Shown here piece after piece: positions 34,729-45,509 of a DNA stretch of 64,000 bases; the first letter of the stretch is position 1, and each line of letters begins with the position of its first letter. The notes below the pieces were generated by a model. That model had not been told where the DNA came from and did no database searches. It saw only the letters and a program-made list of their open reading frames with translations. Both the position numbers and the translations under genes were made by a program. This DNA comes from Treponema sp. (lineage in GTDB: Bacteria; Spirochaetota; Spirochaetia; Treponematales; Treponemataceae): NCBI GenBank assembly GCA_017449285.1, contig JAFSJX010000043.1, positions 1-64,000 on the forward strand, in the 5' to 3' direction.

Positions 34729-35466
34729 TTACAGATTGTCAACAATGAACTGATTGATTACAGCGTCAATCGTCTCCGGGAACAAATCAACAAGGGCATC
34801 CTTGTCGTACTTGCGGTTCTTTATCGGAAGCGATTCTGCGGAAGTTGCCTTGTAGTCACGGTTCAGGATTTCTTTTCCGCGTTCATCAAGATAGCGAATT
34901 TTCATCTCTACGTATGCGCCAACTTTTCCCGTCCATTTATTTCCAGAGACATTCGTTTTTTGAAACAGAAATTCTACGCAAATCAGACTTTTTGCGCCAA
35001 GGTCATCCATAATCATCCGAGCGCGTTTTGCGCCAAGCGAAGTCAGATTTCTGTAATTTGTGGCGGACTTTTTCGCTTCCATAAATTTAAGGATATTCTC
35101 AGTAGTACCAAGATAGACAGATGAAGAAAGCACCATATCCCTGTCAAGCACTTCCGCACCGCTGTTTTCGTTGATAAGCGCAATCAACTGGTCTGCGGCA
35201 TAGTCAATTCTGTCCTGTGCAGAAGTCAGTTCCACGCTGTCGCCATTAAGCAATTTATTCGTCAGCGTAGAAAGAAGTCCTGTTCCGTTATCATTCTCAT
35301 CGTCCTCGTTCCTGTTGGATGATTCTTTCCAAGGCAAAGACTGATTGGCTATAACACTCACTACGGCAATCGGTGAATGGTCAGCAAGTACAACTCCGGC
35401 AGACTTGCATCCAAAAAATGAATATGCCACCAACGGCATCAGAAAAAAAGCAAAACACTTTTTCAT
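34729..35466 (-). CDS. Lipoprotein of unknown function
   Basis: 245 residues, lipobox FFGCK near residue 20. The mature part begins with an Asn/Asp-rich stretch, then helical and beta segments (DRIDYAADQLIALINENSGAEVLDRDMVL, LICVEFLFQK, YVEMKIRYLDERGKEILNRDYKATSAESLP). It is reminiscent of outer-envelope lipoproteins that treat oligomer assembly but I cannot name the family. Leads an operon with the TtcA-like gene. Confidence 0.65.
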   Translation of the reverse strand: MKKCFAFFLMPLVAYSFFGCKSAGVVLADHSPIAVVSVIANQSLPWKESSNRNEDDENDNGTGLLSTLTNKLLNGDSVELTSAQDRIDYAADQLIALINENSGAEVLDRDMVLSSSVYLGTTENILKFMEAKKSATNYRNLTSLGAKRARMIMDDLGAKSLICVEFLFQKTNVSGNKWTGKVGAYVEMKIRYLDERGKEILNRDYKATSAESLPIKNRKYDKDALVDLFPETIDAVINQFIVDNL

Positions 35467-35504
35467 ATTTAAATTATGCTCCTCATAGATACGTGAATGA
35501 ACTA

Positions 35505-35533
35505 ATTATATCACAGTGAATATATCAAGTCCA
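35505..35533 (-). promoter_or_regulatory. Promoter of the lipoprotein-ttcA operon
   Basis: Minus strand TGGACT (35528-35533), 17 bases, extended -10 TGA-TATAAT (35505-35513). Ribosome site GAGGAG before the ATG. Confidence 0.65.
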
Positions 35534-35597
35534 TTCTATACATATAAAAACATCGCGCGTATAATTTGTTACAGAAAAAAATGCCAAAAAGACGCAT

Positions 35598-36323
35598 CTA
35601 CACCAGTCCGTGCTGAACCATTTTGTAGCGTCCGAATGACGAGCGGATAATGTCATACTGCGCCAACGGGTCATTCTGCATATATTTTTTTAGCCGCGAA
35701 ACATAAGAATAAACGGATGCCCGCTTTAAAGAACTGTGGAAGTACCCCTTGGAAATTCGTTTTGAAATTTCTTTTATGGAAAGTTCCTTGCAAATATTCC
35801 GGTAAAACAACTCAAACACAGAGAACAATGACGGCGGAATTTTATTGCGGATACGAAAATGCAGCAACGGGTCTTCAATTTCCTCAGAATTCATCGTCAC
35901 CCCGGAAACAGGAAGCGGAGGCTGCAACAGGGAAATATACGGACGGACAGCAGGATTTTCGATAATTGCATTGATAGTTTTGAACACTGGTATCAGATGA
36001 TGAAATTCTCTGTCCGTGTACAGTGATTCGTTTTGGCTGAGCCAGTAGACCACCCGATTTTCTTTTGTCGGATATGGGTCATTGTAAAAAATAACAGGAA
36101 TTATTTGAGAAGCGCGGCGAAGCAAGTCGGCGATACTGCACAGCATGTGCTGAACCTGACAGAAATCACAGACCAGCAGGTCACAGTCGATTTTATCATT
36201 TTTCAGCAGAAGCAGGAATTCAAGAAAGTTATTTTTAATGGAACATTGGATGGATTCATTTTCAACTCGGGACGCAAGCATAGCACAGAGTTCTGGTTCG
36301 CGGGAAACAAAAATAATTTTCAT
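35598..36323 (-). CDS. Atypical OmpR-like response regulator
   Basis: 241 residues. The N-terminal 120 residues follow a receiver-domain layout (KIIFVSREPELCAML; DCDLLVCDF around residue 50, a candidate phospho-Asp), but the usual acidic pair near residue 8 is replaced by SREPE and the conserved Lys is not seen, so phosphorylation is doubtful. The C-terminus is a winged helix (LFSVFELFYRNICKELSIKEISKR...ASVYSYVSRLKKYM). ATG at 36323 has GGAG six bases upstream. No histidine kinase is adjacent. Confidence 0.7.
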   Translation of the reverse strand: MKIIFVSREPELCAMLASRVENESIQCSIKNNFLEFLLLLKNDKIDCDLLVCDFCQVQHMLCSIADLLRRASQIIPVIFYNDPYPTKENRVVYWLSQNESLYTDREFHHLIPVFKTINAIIENPAVRPYISLLQPPLPVSGVTMNSEEIEDPLLHFRIRNKIPPSLFSVFELFYRNICKELSIKEISKRISKGYFHSSLKRASVYSYVSRLKKYMQNDPLAQYDIIRSSFGRYKMVQHGLV

Positions 36324-36464
36324 ACACATCTCCTTATCAATTCAGCATTCACATATTTTGGCGATTCTCCTTACAATACGAATATCGGAATTTCCGCAAA
36401 AATCTTATACAAAAATTCTGTCTGATTCGTTGTGGCACAGACCAGGGGCATGATGTTCTGGTGA

Positions 36465-36493
36465 TTGAAAAAAATCGCAAAAAATTAGAAAAT
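36465..36493 (+). promoter_or_regulatory. Possible MATE-gene promoter, leaderless arrangement
   Basis: TTGAAA (36465-36470), 17 bases, GAAAAT (36488-36493), six bases, ATG at 36500. The -10 is a weak match. Confidence 0.4.
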
Positions 36494-36499
36494 ATCTCT

Positions 36500-37888
36500 A
36501 TGTCAGATAGCGTGATTACCAAAAACCAAGATGAAATGCTGACCCGAATGACTACCGCTCCCATCGGACGGCTGATTGTGCGCATGGCTATTCCTACGAT
36601 TATCAGCATGATGATTACCGCAATCTACAACATGACGGATACGTTTTTTGTGTCGCAGCTGGGAACGAGTGCGAGCGGCGCGGTGGGAATCAATTTTTCA
36701 ATAATGACGATAATTCAGGCGTTGGGATTTACCATTGGCATGGGTTCAGGAAGCCTAACTTCGCGCGCGCTGGGAGGAAAAAATTACTCGCTGGCAAATA
36801 AATACTGCTCCTCGGCAATCTGCTTTTCGCTCTGCATGGGAACGGTGCTTTCGATAATTGGACTGACGTTTCAGAAGCGGCTTGTGTCTATACTGGGAGC
36901 AACACCGACAATTCAGCCGTATGCGGAAGATTACGCGCGCTACATTCTGATTGGTGTGCCGTTCATGTGTACCACGTTCGTAATGAATAACCAGCTACGG
37001 TTTCAGGGAAAGGCGGCGTTCTCCATGATTGGACTGACGATTGGCGGCGTGCTGAACATGATTCTTGACCCCATTTTTATCTTTGTCCTCAAACTGGGAA
37101 TCAGCGGGGCGGCGATTGCAACGCTTCTGAGCCAGTGCATCAGTTTTTCGATTCTGCTTTCGGTATTCCTGCGGAAAAAATCGGTGGCGGAACTTGCGCT
37201 GAAAAACGTGTCGCGCTCACTTTCTGACTACACGCGAATTTTGAAAAACGGATTGCCCTCCCTGTTCCGTCAGGGCATGGCAACGATTTCTTCAATCCTG
37301 CTGAATGTGGCAGCGGGCGGCTATGGGGATGCGGCGGTAGCAGGGATGTCGATTACGAACCGCGTCTTTTTGTTTCTGATGTCGATTGCGATTGGCATTG
37401 GGCAGGGATTCCAGCCAGTCTGCGGCATGAATTTCGGAGCGCACCGATTTGACCGTGTTAAGCAGGCATTTTTCTTTATGATAAAAGTGACTTCTGGCGT
37501 TCTGGCAACACTTGGCGTTTTCTTCGTGATTTTTGCTCCTCAGATTGTCAGCGCGTTCAGAAACGACCCTGCGGTAATTGCGGTTGGTGCGCTTGCGATG
37601 CGATGTCAGTGCGCAGCCCTTCCGCTTCAAGCTCTTATTTTTGGCACAAACATGATGCTCCAGACTACCGGGGAAGCAAAGGCGGCGACGTTCCTTTCCA
37701 GCCTGCGGCAGGGACTGTATTTTATTCCGCTTATTTTAATTCTGCCCCACGTCATCGGCATTACCGGCGTTCAAATCGCCCAGTCAATCAGCGACATTCT
37801 GACCAGTTTGACTTCGATTCCATTTGCCATAACATTCTTCCACAAAATGAACAAAATGGTGGATGCAAACAAGGTAAATGCAGAATGA
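36500..37888 (+). CDS. MATE family efflux transporter
   Basis: 462 residues, about 12 transmembrane helices in two six-helix halves. Typical start of each half: PIGRLIVRMAIPTIISMMITAIYNMTDTFFVSQLGTSASGAVGI and LPSLFRQGMATISSILLNVAAGGYGDAAVAGMSI; also GMNFGAHRFDRVKQA. Exports drugs or metabolites by Na+ or H+ exchange; the substrate is unknown. A GTG start at 36461 would add 13 residues. Confidence 0.9.
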   Translation: MSDSVITKNQDEMLTRMTTAPIGRLIVRMAIPTIISMMITAIYNMTDTFFVSQLGTSASGAVGINFSIMTIIQALGFTIGMGSGSLTSRALGGKNYSLANKYCSSAICFSLCMGTVLSIIGLTFQKRLVSILGATPTIQPYAEDYARYILIGVPFMCTTFVMNNQLRFQGKAAFSMIGLTIGGVLNMILDPIFIFVLKLGISGAAIATLLSQCISFSILLSVFLRKKSVAELALKNVSRSLSDYTRILKNGLPSLFRQGMATISSILLNVAAGGYGDAAVAGMSITNRVFLFLMSIAIGIGQGFQPVCGMNFGAHRFDRVKQAFFFMIKVTSGVLATLGVFFVIFAPQIVSAFRNDPAVIAVGALAMRCQCAALPLQALIFGTNMMLQTTGEAKAATFLSSLRQGLYFIPLILILPHVIGITGVQIAQSISDILTSLTSIPFAITFFHKMNKMVDANKVNAE

Positions 37889-37913
37889 GGGTGTTCCTCT
37901 CCCCCGCTTTTTA

Positions 37914-37922
37914 TGATACCAT
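37914..37922 (+). promoter_or_regulatory. Extended -10 of dgt, leaderless arrangement
   Basis: TGA-TACCAT (37914-37922), then six bases to the ATG at 37929. Confidence 0.45.
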
Positions 37923-37928
37923 ATCCTT

Positions 37929-39191
37929 ATGAAAGACAGTTTTGTGAATGTACGGTGCGATTCGTTGAGCAACAAATGGGATTGGGCAACAACGCGGGAA
38001 ACAAAAATCTACGGACGCGGAAACGACATTCGCTCGGAATTTGAGCGTGATTACACAAGAATTCTGCACTGTCAGGCATATCGTAGGCTCAAACACAAGA
38101 CTCAAGTTTTTTTTGCCCCGCACAATGACCATGTTTGCACTCGTATGGAACATGTTCTGCACGTAGCTTCGGTGGCGGGAACAATCGCAAAATATCTTGG
38201 TCTGAATCAGGAATTAACACAATCAATCGCAATCGGGCATGACATCGGACACGCGCCGTTCGGTCATCACGGAGAAGATTGTCTGAATGCGCTGATGGTT
38301 CAGAAAACAGGGGCAAACGCTCCCAAAAAATTCTGGCATGAGCGGAACAGCCTTTTTTTTGCGGATTATATTGAGACCTTGCAGACCCCTGACGGCGCGG
38401 AAAAGCCGCTCAATTTGACGTATGCGGTACGTGACGGGCTTATCTGTCACTGTGGCGAAATTGACCAGCAGGGAATTCATCCGCGCGATGAGGCAATCAA
38501 TTTGTACGACATCAAAAGACCGGGATTGGTTCAGCCGTACACGTGGGAAGGATGCGTGGTAAAACTGAGCGACAAAATTGCATTTTTGGGACGTGACATT
38601 GAGGACGCGCGGACATATCACATTCTGGACATGGGTTCCTACCGTCAGTTGCGTGAAATCGTTGCAGAAACCGTAGGAATTATGCGGAACGGAGAGCCAA
38701 TAAGCCATCGAAGCGGAAAGGCGGTGAACACAACCGTATTGATTAATGATATGATTGTGGACTTGTGCGAGCAGAGTTCGCCAGAAAAAGGGCTGTGTTT
38801 TTCCGACCAATATTTTCGGTTCATCACGGAATTAAAACGGTTCAGTTACGCAAACATTTACAATCACTGGCGGCTCCGCGAATTCCAGAAATATGCTTCC
38901 AATGTGCTGGGAACGCTCCACGACACGCTGATGAGGGCGCAGACATTTGCCAAAAACGGCAGGCTTCCCCGTGCGCTCGCCAATTATCCAAGATTAGGCA
39001 GAACATTTGAGGACTGGCTGATTCGCTACACAAATTATGCCCCCGAACGAAAAAAAACGCTCCGCTATGAAACTCCGATGGTGTTTGACATCAGCGACAA
39101 CGACTCATATCAGAAATGTGTGATTGAATTCATCTCCGGCATGACCGACCAGTTTGCGATTGAGTGCTATGAGGAAATTATTTCGTTTTAG
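37929..39191 (+). CDS. dgt: Deoxyguanosinetriphosphate triphosphohydrolase-like protein
   Basis: 420 residues of the HD superfamily. DYTRILHCQAYRRLKHKTQVFF, TRMEHVLHVASVAGTIAKYLGL, and the HD motif AIGHDIGHAPFGHHGEDCLN bind the metal; later GLICHCGEIDQQGIHP and DKIAFLGRDIEDA. It splits dGTP or other dNTPs into nucleoside and triphosphate, limiting dNTP pools. It has no ribosome site. The 3' end overlaps the convergent M15 gene by 14 bases. Confidence 0.88.
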   Translation: MKDSFVNVRCDSLSNKWDWATTRETKIYGRGNDIRSEFERDYTRILHCQAYRRLKHKTQVFFAPHNDHVCTRMEHVLHVASVAGTIAKYLGLNQELTQSIAIGHDIGHAPFGHHGEDCLNALMVQKTGANAPKKFWHERNSLFFADYIETLQTPDGAEKPLNLTYAVRDGLICHCGEIDQQGIHPRDEAINLYDIKRPGLVQPYTWEGCVVKLSDKIAFLGRDIEDARTYHILDMGSYRQLREIVAETVGIMRNGEPISHRSGKAVNTTVLINDMIVDLCEQSSPEKGLCFSDQYFRFITELKRFSYANIYNHWRLREFQKYASNVLGTLHDTLMRAQTFAKNGRLPRALANYPRLGRTFEDWLIRYTNYAPERKKTLRYETPMVFDISDNDSYQKCVIEFISGMTDQFAIECYEEIISF

Positions 39192-40143
39192 GGGAAAAGC
39201 CTCTCCCCCGCATTTTCCGCATTTCAAACAATTCAGGGTGATACTCGAAGTGCATATTGTCGAAGATACCCCATTTTCCGCCCCAGATAAAGCCTTCGTC
39301 CTCAAAAATAGCGATGACGGGCGCGGGTGGCATCCATCGTTTTTCAAGCGGGGTAAGCATCCAGTCCGAGCCGTAATAATCGCGCGCCCACAGCCAGTAG
39401 ATTTGCTTTCCGCGCCAGTTTTTTGGCAACACGTCTACCGCAATACCAAGGCTGTGGAACGACAGGCGGTTAGTGTCCGCAATACGCCGCCAGTAATAGG
39501 CATCCGTAGAGCGCAAGTTGGTGACAAACCGCTTTACTTCCTCATCATTTTTGGCAAGCGTATTTACGCGGCTTTCCACACGGCGCAGGGCGGGCAGAAT
39601 CCGCTCATGCACTTTTGTCGTCTTTCCCCAAAGTGTAATTGTTTTGATGTGGTCTTCAATGATAGCGCGGCTTTTTGCGGCATAGAGAAATTCAAAGAAA
39701 AACATAGGAGTTCCTGCGCCGTTCTTGCGGTTGGCGATTGAACTGAACGTACGAAGCCGCTCAATCTCGTTTTCGGTCATCGTGGCGGGGTCACGCAGTT
39801 CTTCTGCATAGTAATACAAAAGCGTCCAATATTTAGAGCGATTTTTCAGTTCATTTTCGGGGAGAAGCGCACCGTTTGCCCAGTAGAATGTGGCGTATTT
39901 TTCATTGCTTTTACCGTGCTTTTCGTAGAATATGGGTGCGGTTACATCAATGCGCCAGTCAAGGCGTGCAAAATCGAATTCCGCCTCAAACAGTACATCG
40001 GGGTAGGCGCGGCGCATAATCCACAGCCCGTGAGGAACGGGAAGTGTTTTGACAGAGGGCAATGCGTTTGTTTTTGAAAAAGCCGTTCCCCCCGCAAGCG
40101 CAAACAGCACCGCGCAAATCACTCCGACCGATTTTTTTCGCAT
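39178..40143 (-). CDS. M15-family peptidase (D-Ala-D-Ala carboxypeptidase-like)
   Basis: 321 residues with signal peptide (KKSVGVICAVLFALAGGTAFS). Zinc site of VanY/M15 peptidases: RLSFHSLGIAVDVLP (His, Asp), then DEGFIWGGKWGIFDNMHFEYHPEL (catalytic Glu/His end). Acts on peptidoglycan peptides outside the cytoplasm. The start at 40143 follows TGCTATACT by six bases; upstream in-frame codons to 40194 have no support. Confidence 0.85.
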   Translation of the reverse strand: MRKKSVGVICAVLFALAGGTAFSKTNALPSVKTLPVPHGLWIMRRAYPDVLFEAEFDFARLDWRIDVTAPIFYEKHGKSNEKYATFYWANGALLPENELKNRSKYWTLLYYYAEELRDPATMTENEIERLRTFSSIANRKNGAGTPMFFFEFLYAAKSRAIIEDHIKTITLWGKTTKVHERILPALRRVESRVNTLAKNDEEVKRFVTNLRSTDAYYWRRIADTNRLSFHSLGIAVDVLPKNWRGKQIYWLWARDYYGSDWMLTPLEKRWMPPAPVIAIFEDEGFIWGGKWGIFDNMHFEYHPELFEMRKMRGRGFSPKTK

Positions 40144-40149
40144 AGGATA

Positions 40150-40158
40150 AGTATAGCA
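40150..40158 (-). promoter_or_regulatory. Extended -10 of the M15 gene, leaderless arrangement
   Basis: Minus strand TGC-TATACT, six bases (TATCCT), ATG. No Shine-Dalgarno. Confidence 0.65.
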
Positions 40159-40238
40159 GAAAAAAGAAAAAACTCCAGCCGTTTGGTTGCCCAAAAGACC
40201 AGAGTTTTATGCTGATTGCGTCTGTAGGAATCAGTGCC

Positions 40239-41966
<1,728 letters not shown>

Positions 41967-42011
41967 GAACGTAAATTCCGACAACTTCTTATTTAAATTT
42001 TGTACATACTC

Positions 42012-42040
42012 AAAATAATAAAAATACGGAGAATCGGCAA
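42012..42040 (-). promoter_or_regulatory. Possible groEL promoter
   Basis: Minus strand TTGCCG (42035-42040), 17 bases, TATTTT (42012-42017); leader about 135 bases. Confidence 0.4.
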
Positions 42041-42068
42041 GAAAAATCGAAAAAAAAAACTGATTTTA

Positions 42069-42077
42069 TGGTATAGT
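42069..42077 (+). promoter_or_regulatory. Extended -10 of rnhA
   Basis: TGG-TATAGT; AAGGAG ribosome site follows before the ATG at 42097. Confidence 0.5.
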
Positions 42078-42096
42078 AAAATTGCAAGGAGATTCC

Positions 42097-42570
42097 ATGA
42101 CTTTTGACGATATGAAATCCGCTTCGCCGATTGTCGTGTACACGGACGGCGGGTGCAGCGGGAATCCCGGTCCGGGCGGCTGGGGCTGCGTGGTGATTGC
42201 CGACGGAGAGGCACGGGAACTGAGCGGCGGCGACAAACTAACCACGAACAACAAAATGGAACTGACCGCCGCAATCATGGCACTGTCGGTAATCCGCAAC
42301 ACGGAACGGTTCAGCGGTCGCCCGATAACGCTCTACAGCGACAGTCAGTACGTGAAGAACGGCATTACGGGCTGGATTTTTAACTGGAAGAAAAACGGCT
42401 GGAAAACGGCGGCAAAAAAGCCCGTGCTGAACCAAGAATTGTGGCAGCAACTGGACGAACTGAACGCCAGCATGAACGTGTCGTGGCAGTGGGTAAAGGG
42501 ACATGCGGGCGTGCAGTACAATGAGCGATGTGACCAACTCTGCCAGATGGAGATGGCGAAGTTTCGGTAG
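42097..42570 (+). CDS. rnhA: Ribonuclease HI
   Basis: Cuts RNA in RNA-DNA hybrids. 157 residues: VVYTDGGCSGNPGPGGWGCVV (first Asp), KMELTAAIMAL (Glu), TLYSDSQYVKNGI (Asp), WQWVKGHAGVQYNERCDQL (His and last Asp). All catalytic residues are present. An in-frame TTG at 42082 is less likely than the ATG with AAGGAG. Confidence 0.95.
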   Translation: MTFDDMKSASPIVVYTDGGCSGNPGPGGWGCVVIADGEARELSGGDKLTTNNKMELTAAIMALSVIRNTERFSGRPITLYSDSQYVKNGITGWIFNWKKNGWKTAAKKPVLNQELWQQLDELNASMNVSWQWVKGHAGVQYNERCDQLCQMEMAKFR

Positions 42571-42671
42571 CGGGGCTTGGGGCGGCAGCCCCAGGAGAAG
42601 GGGGTATGGCGAAGACTGCGGGAAAGCGAAGCGCCCCCGTTGGCTGAGCCTAGGGGGAAGGCTTCCCCCCC
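42571..42671. repeat. Dispersed repeat family C, copy 2
   Basis: GGGGCTTGGGGCGGCAGCCC, GGGGGTATGGCGAAGACTG, GGCTGAGCCTAGGGGGAAGG and CTTCCCCCCC in order. GC-rich, with hairpins GGGGC(T)/GCCCC and CTAGGGGGAAG/CTTCCCCC. It fills the space between rnhA and the rhomboid gene. Confidence 0.7.
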
Positions 42672-42708
42672 ACCTAAACTGCATGAAGACTTTTTCCGAA
42701 AATAAACT

Positions 42709-43515
42709 ATGAAAAAACGATGGCATCTTTCGTATAATGCGCCGGTTACGCTGACGTTTGCGATTTTTTGTGCGCTGATTCTGCTGATGGACTCGCTTTT
42801 GGGGAAGCATCTGATTCCTGCGGTTTTTACTGCGCCGGGTTCTCCGTTTGACTACCATGAGCCGCTTAATTTTGTGCGGTTGTTTACCCATGTGTTCGGA
42901 CATGCGGACTGGAATCATCTGCTGGGGAATTTTGCGTTCATTCTGCTTTTAGGTCCGCTGATGGAAGAACGATACGGCTCTCCCATGCTTGCGCTGATGA
43001 TGACGATAACGGCTCTGGTAACGGGGGTCATCAACGCCTGTCTGATTCCTGCGGGATTGCTCGGTGCGAGCGGAATTGTTTTTATGCTGATTGTGCTGGC
43101 TTCGCTTTCTACGATTGAAAAAGGTGAGATTCCCGTTTCGTTCATTTTTGTCCTTGCCATTTATCTTGGGCGGGAACTTTTGGGCGGTGCAAAGGCGGCG
43201 AATGTGGCGACGGTCGCTCATATTGCGGGCGGATTGTGCGGGTCACTGTTCGGATTTTTAATCGCGCCCAAAAAACGTGCCGTGAAAAAAGCCGCTTTTG
43301 ATAAAATGGATAAGACAATAGAAGAAAAACCTGAGAAAAAGCCCCTGTTCACCCCGGAAAAATTACGTGAGCGAGCCAGAAAAGCCCGTCTTGAAGAAAT
43401 CGACAATGATTCTCCCCGATTCAAAAAGCCTGTTATGCGCACTCCGTATGACGCTGTACCGACAAAAGGGCCGACAGATGACGACAACACGGTGATTGGA
43501 ACGCTGGAACTGTAA
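42709..43515 (+). CDS. Rhomboid family intramembrane serine protease
   Basis: 268 residues with about six membrane helices. FTHVFGHADWNHLLGNFAFILLLGPLMEERYG, the catalytic Ser in LLGASGIVFMLIVL and the His in VAHIAGGLCGSLFG form the Ser-His dyad. A charged cytoplasmic tail (about residues 185-268) is unusual in length, with many Lys/Glu. It cleaves membrane proteins; the substrate is unknown. No good ribosome site, start directly after repeat C. Confidence 0.88.
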   Translation: MKKRWHLSYNAPVTLTFAIFCALILLMDSLLGKHLIPAVFTAPGSPFDYHEPLNFVRLFTHVFGHADWNHLLGNFAFILLLGPLMEERYGSPMLALMMTITALVTGVINACLIPAGLLGASGIVFMLIVLASLSTIEKGEIPVSFIFVLAIYLGRELLGGAKAANVATVAHIAGGLCGSLFGFLIAPKKRAVKKAAFDKMDKTIEEKPEKKPLFTPEKLRERARKARLEEIDNDSPRFKKPVMRTPYDAVPTKGPTDDDNTVIGTLEL

Positions 43516-43681
43516 TTTTTCCGTCTGCGTAGTTTTCCTGTGTTTGATTCATTCGTCAGACTTACGGATTTGTTGTCAGAAGTAGCCGTCCGCGCATTTT
43601 GTGATGGCAAAAAGTGAAAGGTCATAGTATAATTGTAGAAACAATGTTGTGCTGGCAGTGACCGCACAGAGGGAGACTTTT

Positions 43682-44221
43682 ATGGAAAACGAAAATGCGC
43701 AGGGAATGAAAAATCAGCAGGATGCGCCAGATTCACAGGCAATGCAGACCGAGTCCATCGCACGAGCGCAGATGATGAGGAAAATCGGACGCAAGATGAG
43801 CATTCTGATGGGCGTGACGCTCAGTTTCTTTTTGTCATTACAGGGCAATCTGCTTTCGGGACGATTTACGATTCCCACGTTTCTGCTGAGTTTTGCCGTC
43901 AGCACCGTCATCAGCCTGATTATTGGCTTTCTTGTTCCGATGAAAAAAGTGGGCGACGGCGTTTGCGCGGCTCTCAAACTAAAGCCACACTCATTTCTTG
44001 CCCGCTTTGCCGAAACGCTTATTTCCGATGTGATTTACACGCCGATTATCACGCTGGCAATGGTCACGCTCGCATGGCGCATGGCAACCAGCCACGGCGC
44101 ACAGATTCCCTTTGTGCCGATGTTCCTCCATTCGCTCGGACTGAGCATGATTACGGGCTTTGTGCTGATTCTTCTTTTTATGCCGCTGTATCTGAGGCTG
44201 GTCATGCCGAAACAAGAGTAG
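43682..44221 (+). CDS. Small multi-pass membrane protein
   Basis: 179 residues; four hydrophobic segments (about 40-60, 65-85, 110-135, 148-172) after a polar Gln/Glu-rich N-terminus. The pattern SFLARFAETLISDVIYTPIITLAMVTLAWRMA is conserved-looking but I cannot name the family. The ATG at 43682 has GGGAG upstream; a TATAAT lies at 43628-43633. Confidence 0.6.
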   Translation: MENENAQGMKNQQDAPDSQAMQTESIARAQMMRKIGRKMSILMGVTLSFFLSLQGNLLSGRFTIPTFLLSFAVSTVISLIIGFLVPMKKVGDGVCAALKLKPHSFLARFAETLISDVIYTPIITLAMVTLAWRMATSHGAQIPFVPMFLHSLGLSMITGFVLILLFMPLYLRLVMPKQE

Positions 44222-44253
44222 ATTTTCTCTGATTCATACCGCGGTTGCAAACA

Positions 44254-45387
44254 TCAGTTTCCGTTGTCCTCGTACCAGTTTGTGTCCTCCGGCGCTTTGA
44301 TGTCGCCAAACTGAACGCGGGAACTATAGGCGTTTCCGTCGTTACTAATCATGTTCCATAAATGAATGACCGCGCCTTCTTTTGTGGCAAGAACGAATTC
44401 TTTGGAAATTCCGCCCCATGCATTCTTTTCCCAAATATACAATTCCGCAGATTTTATCGCGGTCTTTACGGTCTTGGAGAATTGCGTCGTTTTTATGGGC
44501 GATGTAGTAAAACTTGTGCCATCAAAATCTTTGTTAAATTCCGCCTCTGCCCATTTAAGGGTGAATGTCGCAATGTTTTTTTTCAGGTCAATGCTTGCGG
44601 TAAGTTCATCTACAAATTCTTCTTCGCTGATGCCACCGGTTTGTTCAAATCGATTGCTTTCATAGCCATTGATTTCTATCGGCAACTGTTTCGCATCGAT
44701 TTTCTGCTTCTTGTATTTTGAGGCATTCTGTTTGTCTTCCGTCGGGTACAACAATTTTCCCGCCCCCGCTTTTTTGCCGGTCGTAAGATACTCGTATACC
44801 TGTTTTATGGGAACGGCGGCTTTGTTCATGTCGTCAATCTTTGGTTGTGCCATTTTTTTGTTCATAGCCACTGATTCCGCATACGGGTCGGGTACTCCAT
44901 AATCCGTTCCCGAATCGGTCGGAATGCTGTCCGCGTAGCCTTTTGCCGCGCTGATGACCGCCTTTTTGTTCGCCTGAACCACCTTGTAGTCTTTGGAATT
45001 GATATTTGCCCTAAGCTGCGCGAATGGGTCGATTCCCATTGACTTCATCATCGCCATGCTCTGCGCGTCAACGCCGCCCATCTCGTCCTCACCCATAAGG
45101 AGCGCGGAGCATTGGTTTATCATCGCATATTTTTCCACGCTGTTCGGGGCAGAAATGCCATATTTTTGCAGAACGGATTCCGCTTTTGCATAGTCCTTTT
45201 TGCTTGCGGTCACAATTGATTCATCGTTCAGATTGAGTTTGTCAAATTCTTTCTGAATTGCGCCCAGATTTTTCGCCCAGTTCTTTACGTCGCTGTCGGT
45301 AAGCCCCGTTGATTTCGGCTCGGCAAACACGCCCGCCATAAGAAAAAGAGCCGCAAAAACGGCGGACAGTTTTTTAATGTTTTCCAT
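44254..45387 (-). CDS. Secreted protein of unknown function
   Basis: 377 residues with signal peptide (KKLSAVFAALFLMAGVFAEP). Rich in Lys/Asp/Asn, with segments VDAQSMAMMKSMGIDPFAQLRANINSKDY and a beta-rich C-terminus (IATFTLKWAEAEFNKDFDGTSF, KSAELYIWEKNAWGGISKEFVLATKEG). No family recognised. Strong promoter and AAGGAG site suggest it is well expressed, perhaps a periplasmic or surface protein. Confidence 0.65.
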   Translation of the reverse strand: MENIKKLSAVFAALFLMAGVFAEPKSTGLTDSDVKNWAKNLGAIQKEFDKLNLNDESIVTASKKDYAKAESVLQKYGISAPNSVEKYAMINQCSALLMGEDEMGGVDAQSMAMMKSMGIDPFAQLRANINSKDYKVVQANKKAVISAAKGYADSIPTDSGTDYGVPDPYAESVAMNKKMAQPKIDDMNKAAVPIKQVYEYLTTGKKAGAGKLLYPTEDKQNASKYKKQKIDAKQLPIEINGYESNRFEQTGGISEEEFVDELTASIDLKKNIATFTLKWAEAEFNKDFDGTSFTTSPIKTTQFSKTVKTAIKSAELYIWEKNAWGGISKEFVLATKEGAVIHLWNMISNDGNAYSSRVQFGDIKAPEDTNWYEDNGN

Positions 45388-45437
45388 ACCTCACTCCTTG
45401 TCACAATGGTGCTGGAATTTTCGTTGACACCAATACT

Positions 45438-45466
45438 ATTGTACTCCGATACTGCCGTTTTGTCAA
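45438..45466 (-). promoter_or_regulatory. Promoter of the secreted-protein gene
   Basis: Minus strand TTGACA (45461-45466), 17 bases, TACAAT (45438-45443). Confidence 0.8.
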
Positions 45467-45509
45467 AAAAAATCACAGGAAAATACGGGGAAAACGCCGC
45501 CATTTGTTT

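Noticed and set aside
36461..36499. GTG start for the MATE transporter
   Set aside because: The extra 13 residues are Lys/Asn-rich without family support and the GTG lies before the putative -35; no ribosome site fits.
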